Origin: Kordiimonas aestuarii
GTDB taxonomy: Bacteria > Pseudomonadota > Alphaproteobacteria > Sphingomonadales > Kordiimonadaceae
Length of the DNA: 64,000 nt
Direction of reading: 5' to 3'
Assembly (NCBI RefSeq): GCF_025574465.1
Contig: NZ_JAOBPP010000019.1
Span: 248,001-312,000 of the forward strand
A program made the translations under genes and the position numbers. The stretch's first letter is position 1, and every line of letters starts with the position of its first letter. This document shows positions 16,442 to 25,941 of this stretch, one piece after another. The notes under the pieces were generated by a model. The model made no database searches. It saw only the letters and a program-made list of their open reading frames with translations, and was not told the DNA's origin.

Positions 16442-17425
16442 TTGGCGCTTGATAGCAAAAATACCCTTCATATCAGATGCGGCAGTGATATTGAGGTCGC
16501 GCTCAGGGACGCGGGGTTTGAAGGCGACTTTCTGGACTTTTCAGACCCCTTTTGCCAGGGTCCGGTGCATGACCTGCCGCTTGGCGAGTTTATTGACGAG
16601 CGCGCAAATTTCATCTCGGGCGCCTACCACCTGCCCGTCGGCGAAGTGAAGGCCAGGGAACAGGCGCGCTATGACGCGCTGCGGCAGGCGGCGGCGTATG
16701 ATGATATCATCCTGTGGTTCGAGCATGACCATTTCGACCAGCTTATTCTCGCCTACCTCCTGAAGCATTTGCACGACTACCGCGACATGCCGCCGGTGGA
16801 GCTTGTCTGCGTGCATGATTACCCGGTGCTGCCGCGTTTCACCGGCCTTGGCCAGCTTGGACCCAAGGACCTTGCAAGCGTATGGGAAACCCGCACGGAG
16901 GTCGGCACCGAGCAAATGGCCCTCGGCACCGAGGTATGGCAGGCACTGACTGCCGACAGCCCCAAGGCACTGGCGGACCTGGTGAAGGCAGGCACGCCAG
17001 CGGTGCCTACCATGCGCGAAGCGCTGGACCGCCACCTTGATGAACTGCCCTCCACCCGCCACGGCCTGAGCCTGACAGAAACCCTGAGCCTACGCATATT
17101 GGCCGAGAAGAACCGGATCACCGCCGGGGCGATGTTCGGGCAGCTTATGTTACGCTATGAGCCGCTGCCCTATCTGGGTGACCTGATGTATTGGTTTGAA
17201 CTGGAACGACTGGTTGAAGGCGGTGCCGCGCGTGTGGAAAAAGACGCCGACAACTGGCGCGACAAGACCCTGAGCCTCACAGACCTTGGTGAACGTATCC
17301 TGATGACCGAGGAAGACTGGCTTGATCATATGCCGGGCGCGCGGTTTGTCGGCGGCATGGAGATAACCTCCGGCCAGCCACACTGGCGCCGCGACACCAA
17401 GGGCAGGGTGGTCCTGAAAAGCTGA
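16442..17425 (+). CDS. DUF1835 domain-containing protein
   Basis: A 327-residue protein opening with the DUF1835 pattern 'LHIRCGSDIEVALRDAGFEGDFLDFSDPFCQGPV', followed by the second, mostly helical domain usual for the family. Function is not known; no enzyme motif is certain. The frame is open to a TTG at 16376, but the TTG at 16442 has GGGAG nine bases upstream and gives the usual short lead before 'TLHIRCGSD'; no ATG is available. It converges on kynU with only 8 bases between. Confidence 0.75.
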   Translation: MALDSKNTLHIRCGSDIEVALRDAGFEGDFLDFSDPFCQGPVHDLPLGEFIDERANFISGAYHLPVGEVKAREQARYDALRQAAAYDDIILWFEHDHFDQLILAYLLKHLHDYRDMPPVELVCVHDYPVLPRFTGLGQLGPKDLASVWETRTEVGTEQMALGTEVWQALTADSPKALADLVKAGTPAVPTMREALDRHLDELPSTRHGLSLTETLSLRILAEKNRITAGAMFGQLMLRYEPLPYLGDLMYWFELERLVEGGAARVEKDADNWRDKTLSLTDLGERILMTEEDWLDHMPGARFVGGMEITSGQPHWRRDTKGRVVLKS

Positions 17426-17433
17426 GAACCGGT

Positions 17434-18687
17434 CTACGTCACATCCGACCGGGTGCGGTATTTGCTGTCGCGCCAGATTTCCTTGTCGAGGATGTCGGCG
17501 AGAATATCCACGGCGCGGTAAACGTCTTCGAACGAGAGGTAAAGCGGTGTGAAGCCAAAACGCATATAATTTGGCGCGCGGAAATCACCGATGACGCCGT
17601 GGTCGATGAGCGCCTGCATCACCGCATAGCCTTCCGCGAACGATAGCGATACGTGGCTGCCGCGCCCTGTGTGTTTCTCCGGTGTGACGATGCCAAGGTT
17701 ATGGCCCACCAGCTTCTCGCGCACCAGCGCCATGAAAAGATCCGCCTGCGCCAGCGATTTCTGGCGGATGACGCGCATGTCAACGTCTTCGAATACTTTG
17801 AGCGCTTCTTCAAGCGCGCTGGCGGCCAGCACACCGGTGGTGCCTACCAGCATGCGGCGGATGTCGGCCGCCGGTTCAAAGTCGTCCTTGAAATCAAACG
17901 GGCTTTTGTGGCCAAACCAGCCGGAAAGCGGCTGGCGCGCGCTGGCGAGGTGTCGTTCCGCCACATAAAGGAAGGCGGGCGCGCCGGGGCCACCGTTCAG
18001 GTATTTGTAACCGCAGCCTACGGCGAAATCCGCGTTCGCGCCGTTCAGGTCAACCGGCACGGCACCGGCTGAGTGGCTGAGGTCCCACACCATCATCGCG
18101 CCCTTGGCCTGAACGGCGGCGGTGATGTCTTTCATGTCGAACATGTCGGCGGTGACATAATGCACATGCGTGAGCAAGACGACGGCGGTTTTATCATCAA
18201 CGGCGTCGATGATCTCGCTGCGCTCCACTGTTACCAACTCATAGTCCTCGCCCAGAAAATCGGCAAGGCCCTGCATCATATAGAGGTCTGTCGGGAAATT
18301 ACCGGGTTCGGAAATGATCCTGGTGCGTTTTGTGGATGCCTCGCGCGCGAAGCGGCAGGCGGCGGCGGCGACCTTGAACAGGTTCACGCTGGTGCTGTCA
18401 GCCATCACCACCTCAGCGGCCTTCGCGCCGATAAGTGGCGCGATGCGGGCACCAACACGCGTGGGCAGGTTAATCCAGTCTGCCGTGTTCCAGCTTTTGA
18501 TCAGATCGGTGCGCCATTCCTGCTTGACCACGCTTTCAAGGCGCGGGGCTACGGATTTTGGCAGGGGACCAAGGCTGTTGCCGTCCATATAGATCACACC
18601 GTCCGGCAGGTCGAACGCCGCACGTTTGTCGCCCAGCGGGTCGTTTTTGTCCTGATTTTGGCACCACTCAAGCGATGTCGGGATCAT
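17434..18687 (-). CDS. kynU: Kynureninase
   Basis: A 417-residue PLP enzyme that hydrolyses L-kynurenine to anthranilate and alanine. It shows 'YMDGNSLGPLPK' near the N-terminus, 'WDLSHSAGA' (201-209) and the PLP Schiff-base Lys228 in 'GYKYLNGGPGAPAFLYV'. It is the last gene of the kynA-kynB-kynU operon. Its ATG overlaps the kynB stop by four bases, so the two are translationally coupled. Confidence 0.96.
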   Translation of the reverse strand: MIPTSLEWCQNQDKNDPLGDKRAAFDLPDGVIYMDGNSLGPLPKSVAPRLESVVKQEWRTDLIKSWNTADWINLPTRVGARIAPLIGAKAAEVVMADSTSVNLFKVAAAACRFAREASTKRTRIISEPGNFPTDLYMMQGLADFLGEDYELVTVERSEIIDAVDDKTAVVLLTHVHYVTADMFDMKDITAAVQAKGAMMVWDLSHSAGAVPVDLNGANADFAVGCGYKYLNGGPGAPAFLYVAERHLASARQPLSGWFGHKSPFDFKDDFEPAADIRRMLVGTTGVLAASALEEALKVFEDVDMRVIRQKSLAQADLFMALVREKLVGHNLGIVTPEKHTGRGSHVSLSFAEGYAVMQALIDHGVIGDFRAPNYMRFGFTPLYLSFEDVYRAVDILADILDKEIWRDSKYRTRSDVT

Positions 18688-19322
18688 GAAAGGCTCCTCA
18701 AAACTGCGCGAACAGGGCTGCCGTCGGCCCCCTTTATTTTAAGCGGGAGGGCGATCAGTTCATAGTCGCCCACAGGTACGTCATCAAAAACAAGACCTTC
18801 AAGGATGGCCATGCCTGCCTTGTCCACGGCAAAGTGCGCGTCGAGTGTTTTGCTGTCCTCCCGGTCGAGCGACGGTACATCAAGGCCGATCAGCTTGCAG
18901 CCGCGGGTGGCGAGCAGGCGGATGGCATCGGCGCTGATGGCCGGGAAGTTACTGTCCCAGCCGTCATGCGGGAAAGTCTTGAACAGCTTGATCAAGACAC
19001 GCTCCACCGTGGCGGGCAAGGCGTTTTCCAGATGGTGTGGCCCCACCAGTGTGCCTGCTGGCACCTCGTCAGACAGGTCAATCAGTGTTGCGGAGCCGAT
19101 ATAGGCATCCAGATTGGTTTCCGCGCAATCGACACCTTTTTCGTCAAAGTGCAGGCGGCTATCGGCGTGGCTGCCGGTGTGGGTCGACATGGTCATTTGG
19201 GAAACATTCACCGGGCAGCCGGGCTCGATATGCCATGTGCGGTCAAGCGTAAACTTGCTGTCCCCGGGCCATACCGGGATGCCGGGGCGGATGGTTTGTG
19301 AAATGTCGTAAATACGGGTCAT
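18684..19322 (-). CDS. kynB: Kynurenine formamidase (arylformamidase)
   Basis: A 212-residue metal-dependent cyclase-family enzyme that hydrolyses N-formylkynurenine to kynurenine and formate. The metal-binding motif is 'HTGSHADSRLHF' with His48, His52, Asp54 and His58. The 'DISQTIRPGIPVWPGD' start is typical of KynB. It sits between kynA (11-base gap) and kynU (four-base overlap), which fixes its role. Confidence 0.95.
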   Translation of the reverse strand: MTRIYDISQTIRPGIPVWPGDSKFTLDRTWHIEPGCPVNVSQMTMSTHTGSHADSRLHFDEKGVDCAETNLDAYIGSATLIDLSDEVPAGTLVGPHHLENALPATVERVLIKLFKTFPHDGWDSNFPAISADAIRLLATRGCKLIGLDVPSLDREDSKTLDAHFAVDKAGMAILEGLVFDDVPVGDYELIALPLKIKGADGSPVRAVLRSLS

Positions 19323-19333
19323 GGCCGTGTCCC

Positions 19334-20200
19334 CTATAGGCTTGTGCGCAGTGTCCAGAGTTCCGGGAAGAAGCGGAGGTCCAGCGCTTTCACAAGATAG
19401 GATACCCCACCGGTGCCGCCGGTGCCGCGCTTGTAGCCGATGATGCGTTCCACCGTTTTCATATGGGCAAAGCGCCAGGCGTGGAAGTGGTGTTCAAGGT
19501 CAACCAGCTTTTCGGCCAACTCGTAAAGATCCCAGTATTTCTGTGTGTCGCGATAGATGGCAAGCCACGCGGCTTCGACCTTGTCGTTTGCCACATAGGG
19601 TTTGCGCCAGTCGCGCTCCAGCACGTCAGCGGGGATATCAAAGCCGCGCCGCGCCAGAAGTTGCAGGCAAAGGTCATAAAAGCTGGGTTCATCCAGTACT
19701 TTTTGCAGCCGGTCATAGCGCGCGGGGCTGGCCTTGTGGGCCTCCGCCATGCGTTCGGCCTTATTGCCAAGGCGATATTCAATCTCGCGGTACTGGAAGC
19801 TCTGGAAGCCGGAGCTTTGGCCCAGATCATCGCGAAAGGCGGCATAGTCAGACGGTGTCATGGTGGACAGGATTTCCCACGACTGCTTCAGGTTGGTCTG
19901 GATGCGTGCCACGCGGGACAGCATCTTGAACACGGGGCCAAGGTTGTCGGCCTTCACATGTTCCATCGCCGCACCGATCTCATGAATGCAGCATTTCATC
20001 CACAACTCGGACGCCTGATGGATGACGACAAACAGCATTTCGTCGTGTTTGTCCGACAGGGGTGCCTGGCAGGCCAGCAAATCATCCAGCTTCAGGTAAG
20101 ACCCGTAGGAGATGTCCTGATTCCAGTGGATGTCCTCGCCCGCGACATCAACGGATGTAGCCGGGGCGGCGGGGGCTGTGTTGCTTTTATCCTTTGCCAT
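19334..20200 (-). CDS. kynA: Tryptophan 2,3-dioxygenase
   Basis: A 288-residue heme dioxygenase that opens the indole ring of L-tryptophan to N-formylkynurenine, the first step of the pathway. Family motifs are 'SYGSYLKLDDLLACQ', 'DEMLFVVIHQASELWMK', 'QSSGFQSFQYREIEYRLGNK' and the C-terminal 'RFAHMKTVERIIGYKRGTGGTGGVSYL'. The N-terminus carries about 15 extra Ala/Pro/Ser-rich residues. It is the first gene of the operon; the AT-rich stretch TATAGTTTAG at 20246-20256 (read on the minus strand) may hold its -10 box. No regulator gene is adjacent. Confidence 0.96.
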   Translation of the reverse strand: MAKDKSNTAPAAPATSVDVAGEDIHWNQDISYGSYLKLDDLLACQAPLSDKHDEMLFVVIHQASELWMKCCIHEIGAAMEHVKADNLGPVFKMLSRVARIQTNLKQSWEILSTMTPSDYAAFRDDLGQSSGFQSFQYREIEYRLGNKAERMAEAHKASPARYDRLQKVLDEPSFYDLCLQLLARRGFDIPADVLERDWRKPYVANDKVEAAWLAIYRDTQKYWDLYELAEKLVDLEHHFHAWRFAHMKTVERIIGYKRGTGGTGGVSYLVKALDLRFFPELWTLRTSL

Positions 20201-20332
20201 GATGCTGCTTCCCTTGTGCCGGATGGCGTTGGCATATTTATTTTAGGTCTAAACTATATTGATGCTAACGCGAATTTGCGCAAGTTTCAATGCGCTTTCA
20301 GGTGTTAACGCTGCGGGGGATGCTAACAGGGA

Positions 20333-20455
20333 TCAGTCGATCACGTCCACGGCCGTTTCAACCGTCTTGGCGGCGACCTTGATGGGTATGGTAACCACCG
20401 CGCAGCCCGAAAGCAGGCTCAGTATTGCGGTCAGGGCTAGAATTTTACGCATCAT
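20333..20455 (-). CDS. Small lipoprotein (NF038104-like, 39-40 residues)
   Basis: A short frame encodes a lipoprotein signal with lipobox LSGC (Cys18) followed by about 22 residues, 'AVVTIPIKVAAKTVETAVDV'. Tiny lipoproteins of this AVV-(x)-P-(x)-K pattern are widespread in proteobacteria and unassigned. Two ATGs lie in tandem; GGAG is placed best for the second (20452), giving 39 residues. It is upstream of kynA on the same strand, about 130 bases away, probably as a separate unit. Confidence 0.7.
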   Translation of the reverse strand: MMRKILALTAILSLLSGCAVVTIPIKVAAKTVETAVDVID

Positions 20456-20603
20456 ACTCTCCACTATTGCTTGAGAATCCTATGCATCAGCCGAGTCCCG
20501 GGCACAAGCCTTTATTTGCGCCCGTTCCGTCCTATCTATAGCGAGGGCGCTTGAAGGCATTGTCGTCTGCCGTTATGGTCGCCCCAGCGTTTGAGGAGTG
20601 TTT

Positions 20604-21263
20604 ATGCTTAAGGCCCAGATCGTGCCGGTTACCGGCTTTTCCCAGAATTGCAGCATCATCTGGTGCGATGAGACTATGGAAGGTGCTTTTGTTGACCCCG
20701 GCGGGGAGGCCGACAAACTTCTGGACGTGGCCAAAAAGCTGGGCGTGACGCTGAAGAAAATATTCCTGACCCACGGGCACCTTGACCATGCGGGCGGCGC
20801 GCAGGATATCCGCGAGAAACTTGGCCTGCCGGTGATCGGCCCGCACAAGGATGACAATTTCTGGCTTGAAGGCATCGAGGCACAGGCAGCACAATATGGT
20901 CTGCCGGGCCTGAGGTGCGTGGAGCCGGACGAATGGCTCAATGACGGTGACGAGGTCACCATCGGTAACATCACCATGCAGGTGTATCACACACCGGGGC
21001 ATACCCCCGGCCATGTGGTGTTTTTTGAACCCACGCACAAGGTGGCCTTTGTGGGCGATGTGCTGTTCAAGGGCTCGATCGGGCGCACGGACTTTCCCAA
21101 GGGTAATCATGCGGACCTTATCAATGCCATCACCAGCAAGCTGTGGCCGCTTGGCGATGACGTGACATTTGTGCCGGGGCATGGCCCCTTGTCCACTTTC
21201 GGGGCGGAACGCCAGTCAAACCCCTTCGTGGGGGACCGCGCACTGGCAAGTGCAAACGGCTAA
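20604..21263 (+). CDS. MBL-fold metallo-hydrolase (glyoxalase II-like)
   Basis: A 219-residue metallo-beta-lactamase-fold enzyme. The metal motif THGHLDHAGG, then 'YHTPGHTPGHVVFF', 'FVGDVLFKGSIGRTDFPKG' and 'FVPGHGPLSTFGAERQSNPF' match the single-domain YcbL-type hydroxyacylglutathione hydrolases. It probably hydrolyses a thioester such as S-lactoylglutathione. GAGGAG lies five bases before the ATG at 20604, which is preferred to the GTG at 20598. Confidence 0.9.
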   Translation: MLKAQIVPVTGFSQNCSIIWCDETMEGAFVDPGGEADKLLDVAKKLGVTLKKIFLTHGHLDHAGGAQDIREKLGLPVIGPHKDDNFWLEGIEAQAAQYGLPGLRCVEPDEWLNDGDEVTIGNITMQVYHTPGHTPGHVVFFEPTHKVAFVGDVLFKGSIGRTDFPKGNHADLINAITSKLWPLGDDVTFVPGHGPLSTFGAERQSNPFVGDRALASANG

Positions 21264-21319
21264 TCCGCACTGGTGCATGCCAACCCCCTTTGCTATAAGG
21301 CTTTTAAGGGGGGCAGGCG

Positions 21320-22687
21320 ATGCGCAGACTTGCAAGGAAATGGATCGTTCAGCTTAAACGTCGGCGGCTTCGGCGCGAAACCCGCAAGCGCGGCGAGCAT
21401 GAACTGAAGGCACAGGAAGTCAGGGAAGCCGGGCTGGACTGCAACAATTGCGGCGCCACGCTCACCGGCCCGTTTTGCCATATATGCGGCCAGCGTGATG
21501 ATGACTTCAAGCGGCCTTTCTGGTCGCTGTTGCGCGAAATTCTCGACAATGTGTTCTCAAGCGACAGCCGCCTGTTCAAGACGCTGTTCCTGCTCGTGCT
21601 GGTGCCGGGCGGGCTGACACGCGCTTTTGCCATGGGCAGGCGGGCACAATTTGTGCCGCCGCTCAGGCTTTATATCACCGTCTCGATCATGTTTTTTGTC
21701 ATCGTGGCCATCGCCGATGTACTGATCCTCGACATTGACGTCAGACCAAAGGTGACGGCGGCGGAGCTTGAGGCAAAACGCAAGGCTGCGACAGAGGAAG
21801 CCACGAAGAATCTGGAAGCCGTGAACCGCCGGCTTGAGGCCGAGGGGCTTGAGCCTCTTGTGCTGCCGCCCGAGCCTGACACCGTGCCGGTGCCCGCCGG
21901 TGACAACGACACAACCGCCGCCGGGTTGATCCCGGAAATCCAGCAAGCGATCAGGGATGACCTCAGGGACGATGAAGAGGAGGAAAAGGCCGAGGCTCAA
22001 GCCGACAAGGTGCGCGAAAGCCTGGAAAAGGCGCTTGGGAAACGCGGCGACGAGATGCCTGAGGAGGCACGCAAGGCGCTTGAAAAAATGGTCGATGACC
22101 CTGAAGCGCTGAAGGTGAAAACCCTTGATGATGCTGACACTGATTTTCCTTATGATGTCGATGTCGATATGTTTGTCGACAATGACGGGGGGGAACATGA
22201 AGGGCTGAGGCAGGAAGATATTGATAAAGTCCTGAACGACCCGGATACGGATGAATTTCTGAAAGATGTGGTCAAGGGGGCGGCGCGCGCGCTGAGGCAG
22301 CCTGAGCAGATGAACAAATTGTTCAACGAATGGCTGCCGCGTGCGCTTTTTGTACTGGTGCCCGTGTTTGCCCTTATTCTGAGGCTGTTTCATTGGAAGA
22401 AAGATCGACTGTTATTGCATCAACTGGTTTTCTCCCTGCACTTTCACAGCTTCCTGTTTTTGCTGATGACAGCGTTGATTATCGTCGTGCCGCGCTTCGG
22501 GGGCGATATGGGGCTGGGCGTTTTCTGGTGGGGTACGTCGATTTACCTGATTATCGCGCTGAAGGTGGGGCAGGAGCAGGGTTTTATTCGCGCCTTTATC
22601 AAGGCGGGGTTTATCTGGGTCAGTTATTTCGCCATCATGTCGATGGCGATCTTTGGTGCCGTGCTCATGGGCCTGCGTGACCTCTAG
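21320..22687 (+). CDS. DUF3667 domain membrane protein
   Basis: A 455-residue protein with an N-terminal zinc-ribbon-like CNNC-x10-CHIC motif, the DUF3667 stretch 'RDDDFKRPFWSLLREILDNVFSSDSRLFKT', a hydrophobic segment, then a long Glu/Lys/Ala-rich coiled-coil insert (about residues 140-310), and four or so C-terminal membrane helices. The insert is highly acidic. The function is unknown. It starts with ATG 56 bases after the previous gene and converges on azoR across a shared hairpin. Confidence 0.8.
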   Translation: MRRLARKWIVQLKRRRLRRETRKRGEHELKAQEVREAGLDCNNCGATLTGPFCHICGQRDDDFKRPFWSLLREILDNVFSSDSRLFKTLFLLVLVPGGLTRAFAMGRRAQFVPPLRLYITVSIMFFVIVAIADVLILDIDVRPKVTAAELEAKRKAATEEATKNLEAVNRRLEAEGLEPLVLPPEPDTVPVPAGDNDTTAAGLIPEIQQAIRDDLRDDEEEEKAEAQADKVRESLEKALGKRGDEMPEEARKALEKMVDDPEALKVKTLDDADTDFPYDVDVDMFVDNDGGEHEGLRQEDIDKVLNDPDTDEFLKDVVKGAARALRQPEQMNKLFNEWLPRALFVLVPVFALILRLFHWKKDRLLLHQLVFSLHFHSFLFLLMTALIIVVPRFGGDMGLGVFWWGTSIYLIIALKVGQEQGFIRAFIKAGFIWVSYFAIMSMAIFGAVLMGLRDL

Positions 22688-22710
22688 CCAACGTCATAGA
22701 GAAAAACGTC

Positions 22711-22747
22711 ATAAAGAAAACGCACCGCGCGAGGATGCGGTGCGTTT
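22711..22747 (-). terminator. Terminator hairpin between convergent genes
   Basis: AAACGCACCGC (22718-22728) pairs perfectly over 11 bp with GCGGTGCGTTT (22737-22747). On the minus strand it is followed by TTTTCTTT, so it mainly ends azoR; it may also slow polymerase coming from the DUF3667 gene. Confidence 0.8.
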
Positions 22748-22775
22748 CCCGTTACAAGCGGTGGTTAGTTGCTAC

Positions 22776-23405
22776 TCATGCCGCCTGCCTGAATTCAGTG
22801 ACAGCGCCTTCGAGCTGTTCTTCCGCCGCCTTCAGGCTGGCTTCCGCGTCCACGGCTGTTTTATCCGCCGCGACAATTGTGACATCGGTGATGCCTACAA
22901 ACCCCAGAACATGGCGCATGTAGGTGGTAGCATAGTCATATGCGGCTCCCACAGGCGTGCCGCCGGAGGCGACAAAAAGCACGGCTTTCTTACCCGTCAG
23001 CAAACCCACGGGTCCGTTCTCGGTATATTTGAAGGTAACACCAGCCCGGGCGATCATATCGATCCAGGCCTTGAGAGTGGCCGGCACGCTGAAATTATAG
23101 ACCGGCACACCAATGGCCAGCACGTCTGAGGCCTTGATATCCTCGATCAGCTTGTCAGATATGGCCAAGTGCTGCCTTTGTTCTTCAGTACGGGCATCCG
23201 CGGGGGTGAAATTGGCACCAACCCAATCCTCTGTAATGAAGGGCAAGCCCTCGGCCACATCGTGGTTCAATACGGCCACATCACGGTCAGCGCTGAGTGT
23301 CTCAATGAACCGGTTGGTAAAGTCACGGGTGATAGAGCCGCTTTTGCGCGCGCTTGCATCAACGCGCAGGACGGTCAGGTGGGATTTGTTGTTCATGGTC
23401 ATCAT
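22776..23405 (-). CDS. azoR: FMN-dependent NADH:quinone oxidoreductase / azoreductase
   Basis: A 209-residue flavodoxin-like enzyme that reduces quinones and azo compounds with NADH. Features are 'LRVDASARKSGSITRDFTNRF' at the phosphate-binding end, 'PVYNFSVPATLKAWIDMIARAGVTFKY' and 'ASGGTPVG'. Three Met codons cluster at the start (23405, 23402, 23396); GAAGGA is placed best for the ATG at 23402. It is a single gene with its own terminator. Confidence 0.92.
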   Translation of the reverse strand: MMTMNNKSHLTVLRVDASARKSGSITRDFTNRFIETLSADRDVAVLNHDVAEGLPFITEDWVGANFTPADARTEEQRQHLAISDKLIEDIKASDVLAIGVPVYNFSVPATLKAWIDMIARAGVTFKYTENGPVGLLTGKKAVLFVASGGTPVGAAYDYATTYMRHVLGFVGITDVTIVAADKTAVDAEASLKAAEEQLEGAVTEFRQAA

Positions 23406-23559
23406 ACATTCCTTCTCTTAAGCCTTGGCGCTGTGCGCTGCTGTTGAAGAAAATGTATGGGCTATATCGTGAAACAGTAGGTGGGCATTTCCGAAGGCCG
23501 CGTTGCGTTTTATGAAACATTGATCTGGAGCCGGCCAGAATACGCCAGGGCCGCACAGA

Positions 23560-23961
23560 TCAGTCGTCTGGCTCCAGCTCAAGTGAGGCGGAGTTGGTGC
23601 AGTACCTGAGGCCGGTCGGCGGCGGGCCATCGGGGAACACATGCCCAAGGTGGCTTTCACACCGTGCGCACAGGATTTCCGTGCGCACCATGCCATGTGT
23701 GGTATCTGTTTTTTCCGATACCGCGTCGTCGTCAACAGCGGCATAGAAGCTGGGCCAGCCTGAGCCGCTGTCGTACTTGGTCTCGCTGGAAAAAAGCGGT
23801 GCCTTGCACGCGGCGCACAGATAGGTGCCGCGTGTCTTGGTGTTCCAGTATTTGCCGGAAAAAGGCGCTTCGGTGCCGCCGCAGCGGCACACCTGATATT
23901 GTTCCGGCGTCAGTTCACTGCGCCATTCTTCGTCGCTTTTGCTGATTGGGTCGTCAGACAT
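23560..23961 (-). CDS. msrB: Peptide-methionine (R)-S-oxide reductase
   Basis: A 133-residue repair enzyme that reduces methionine-R-sulfoxide in proteins. Zinc is held by the CxxC pairs Cys49/Cys52 and Cys98/Cys101; the catalytic Cys121 is in '[13 protein letters not shown]'; 'SGSGWPSFY' and '[10 protein letters not shown]' are signatures. There is no signal peptide, so it is cytoplasmic. Its ATG overlaps the sppA stop by one base (TGATG), so it is coupled to sppA. Confidence 0.95.
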   Translation of the reverse strand: MSDDPISKSDEEWRSELTPEQYQVCRCGGTEAPFSGKYWNTKTRGTYLCAACKAPLFSSETKYDSGSGWPSFYAAVDDDAVSEKTDTTHGMVRTEILCARCESHLGHVFPDGPPPTGLRYCTNSASLELEPDD

Positions 23962-25793
23962 CAATCCCTGACCTTACAGACAAAGCACACAATATACCGC
24001 GCATCCGGGTCATTGAAACGGAACAGCTTTTCAGCCTCGGTCTTCATTTCCATCGCGGTTTTCATCAGCGGTGACATATGGTTGCCAGACAAACCCTTGA
24101 AATTGTCCCCCAGCGAGGAATTCAACAGGCTTGCCAGCATCTGGTCAAACCGGTCCGGCTGATCGCGGTAGAAGACAAGGTTGTAATCGTCAACGCCTGC
24201 CGCTGCCGCTGCCGCTTTGACCGCGTCGCCAAAATCACCCAGGTTGTCCACAAGCCCAAGTTCATGTGCCTTGGAGCCGACCCACACACGGCCCTGCGCC
24301 ACCTTGTCCACATCCTCGACCGACATGTTGCGGCCCTGTGCCACAAGGGTGAGGAACTGGCGGTAGCCTGCCTCGATCGATTGCTGGATGATGTCCTTGG
24401 CGGTGTCGCTCATCGGCCGGGTGATGTTAAACGCGCCCGCCAGCGGCGACGTACCGACCCCGTCGGTATGAATACCAACCTTGTCGAGCGTGCGTTCAAA
24501 CGTAGGCACAATTCCAAAGATACCGATGGAGCCGGTGATGGTGCTTGGCGCAGCCCAGATTTCATCTGCGGTGGCCGATATCCAGTACCCGCCCGAAGCC
24601 GCCACGGGGCCAAAGGAGGCAATGACTTTGAGGCCGTCGTTTTGCGCGGCGACCAGTTCCTGACGGATCAGCTCGGACGCGAAGGCGGAGCCGCCGGGGC
24701 TGTCCACCCGGAGCACAATTGCCGAGGTATTGGGGTTGTTGCGCGCGTCGCGGATGTAGCCCACCACTGTTTCGGCAGCGGTTACGGTGATCGGGCCTTC
24801 ACCCATCACAATCTCACCCTGCGCAGTGATGACCGCAATCTGGTTTTGGCTGCGGTTGGGGCCATCGGTGGCCGCCAGGTAAGCCTGGAAATGAATCTGG
24901 TTGAAGCTGGTGCCGTCCGGCGTGGCGCCATATTCTTCCATCAGGGCGTGGCGCCAGTCTGCGCGCGGCGCCAGTTCGTCGATGAGGCCATTGTTGACCG
25001 CAAGCTGGGCGAAATCGCCGTTCACCGCACGCAGGTCCGCGTTCACCGTGTTCATGGCGGCTGTCAGCGCCCCTGGCTCAAGCCCCCGTGCCTCAACGAC
25101 AGATGTCTCGTACTGGTCCCACAGGCTGGTGAGGAAGGCCATGTTGGCTTCCTTCGCCGCCGGTGACATGTCGTTGCGAATGAATGGCTCAACGGCGGCC
25201 TTGTAGGTGCCGACCCGGAACACATTCACATTGGCTTCGATCTTGTCGAGCATGTCCTTGAAATAGGTCGGGTAGGAACCAAAACCGGTCAGCATCACGC
25301 TGCCGAGCGGGTTCATATAGACCTTGTCGGCTTGTGCCGCGATCATATAGGTGCCCTGGCTGTAAGCGCTTGAAATTGCGTATACCTTCTTGCCGCTTTC
25401 CCTGAAATCGCGAATGGCATCGGCAATAGCATGCAAATGGCTTGGCGCCGCACCGAACATATTGTCTGTAAGGACCGCGACAGCCTTGATGCGGTTGTCG
25501 TGTTTTGCCCGTTCAAGCGAGCGCAGGATATCATGCACACTGGTCTGCGGCGGTACGCTGTTGAACTCGGTGAACACCTCCGCCAGTGGGTCCGGGTATT
25601 CCGCTTGCTCGACAATCATGCCGTTGGGCCACAGCACCATCACGGCGCCGTTCGGCACTACTGGGCGCGTGTCGCGGTTGCTGGCCATATAGACGCCGAA
25701 CAAAAAGAGGATAACAAGAAGCCCGAGCGCGGTGGTGCCCAGCCCCTGAATGAACTTAAAAATGGATTTGATAATAACCCAAACGCCTTTCAT
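23961..25793 (-). CDS. sppA: Signal peptide peptidase SppA, 67-kDa type
   Basis: A 610-residue membrane-anchored protease that degrades cleaved signal peptides. It has one N-terminal membrane helix (about residues 15-36) and two S49 domains. The catalytic Lys198 is in '[11 protein letters not shown]' and the catalytic Ser400 in '[11 protein letters not shown]', the arrangement of the long E. coli-type SppA. The ATG at 25793 is chosen over the TTG at 25808 because GGAG lies upstream at a workable distance. Confidence 0.94.
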   Translation of the reverse strand: MKGVWVIIKSIFKFIQGLGTTALGLLVILFLFGVYMASNRDTRPVVPNGAVMVLWPNGMIVEQAEYPDPLAEVFTEFNSVPPQTSVHDILRSLERAKHDNRIKAVAVLTDNMFGAAPSHLHAIADAIRDFRESGKKVYAISSAYSQGTYMIAAQADKVYMNPLGSVMLTGFGSYPTYFKDMLDKIEANVNVFRVGTYKAAVEPFIRNDMSPAAKEANMAFLTSLWDQYETSVVEARGLEPGALTAAMNTVNADLRAVNGDFAQLAVNNGLIDELAPRADWRHALMEEYGATPDGTSFNQIHFQAYLAATDGPNRSQNQIAVITAQGEIVMGEGPITVTAAETVVGYIRDARNNPNTSAIVLRVDSPGGSAFASELIRQELVAAQNDGLKVIASFGPVAASGGYWISATADEIWAAPSTITGSIGIFGIVPTFERTLDKVGIHTDGVGTSPLAGAFNITRPMSDTAKDIIQQSIEAGYRQFLTLVAQGRNMSVEDVDKVAQGRVWVGSKAHELGLVDNLGDFGDAVKAAAAAAGVDDYNLVFYRDQPDRFDQMLASLLNSSLGDNFKGLSGNHMSPLMKTAMEMKTEAEKLFRFNDPDARYIVCFVCKVRD

Positions 25794-25941
25794 GGCGATT
25801 TTCTCCAAACCTTGAAAAGAGTTGGCAACATGCCTTCATTAAGAGAAGGTGCGATGCACAGGCTTCTCCGTCAAGAGGAGATGCCGATATTCTTAAACAC
25901 CTGCGTGCAGCGAGAGAAACAAATCAAACAAGGGGAAGCCA

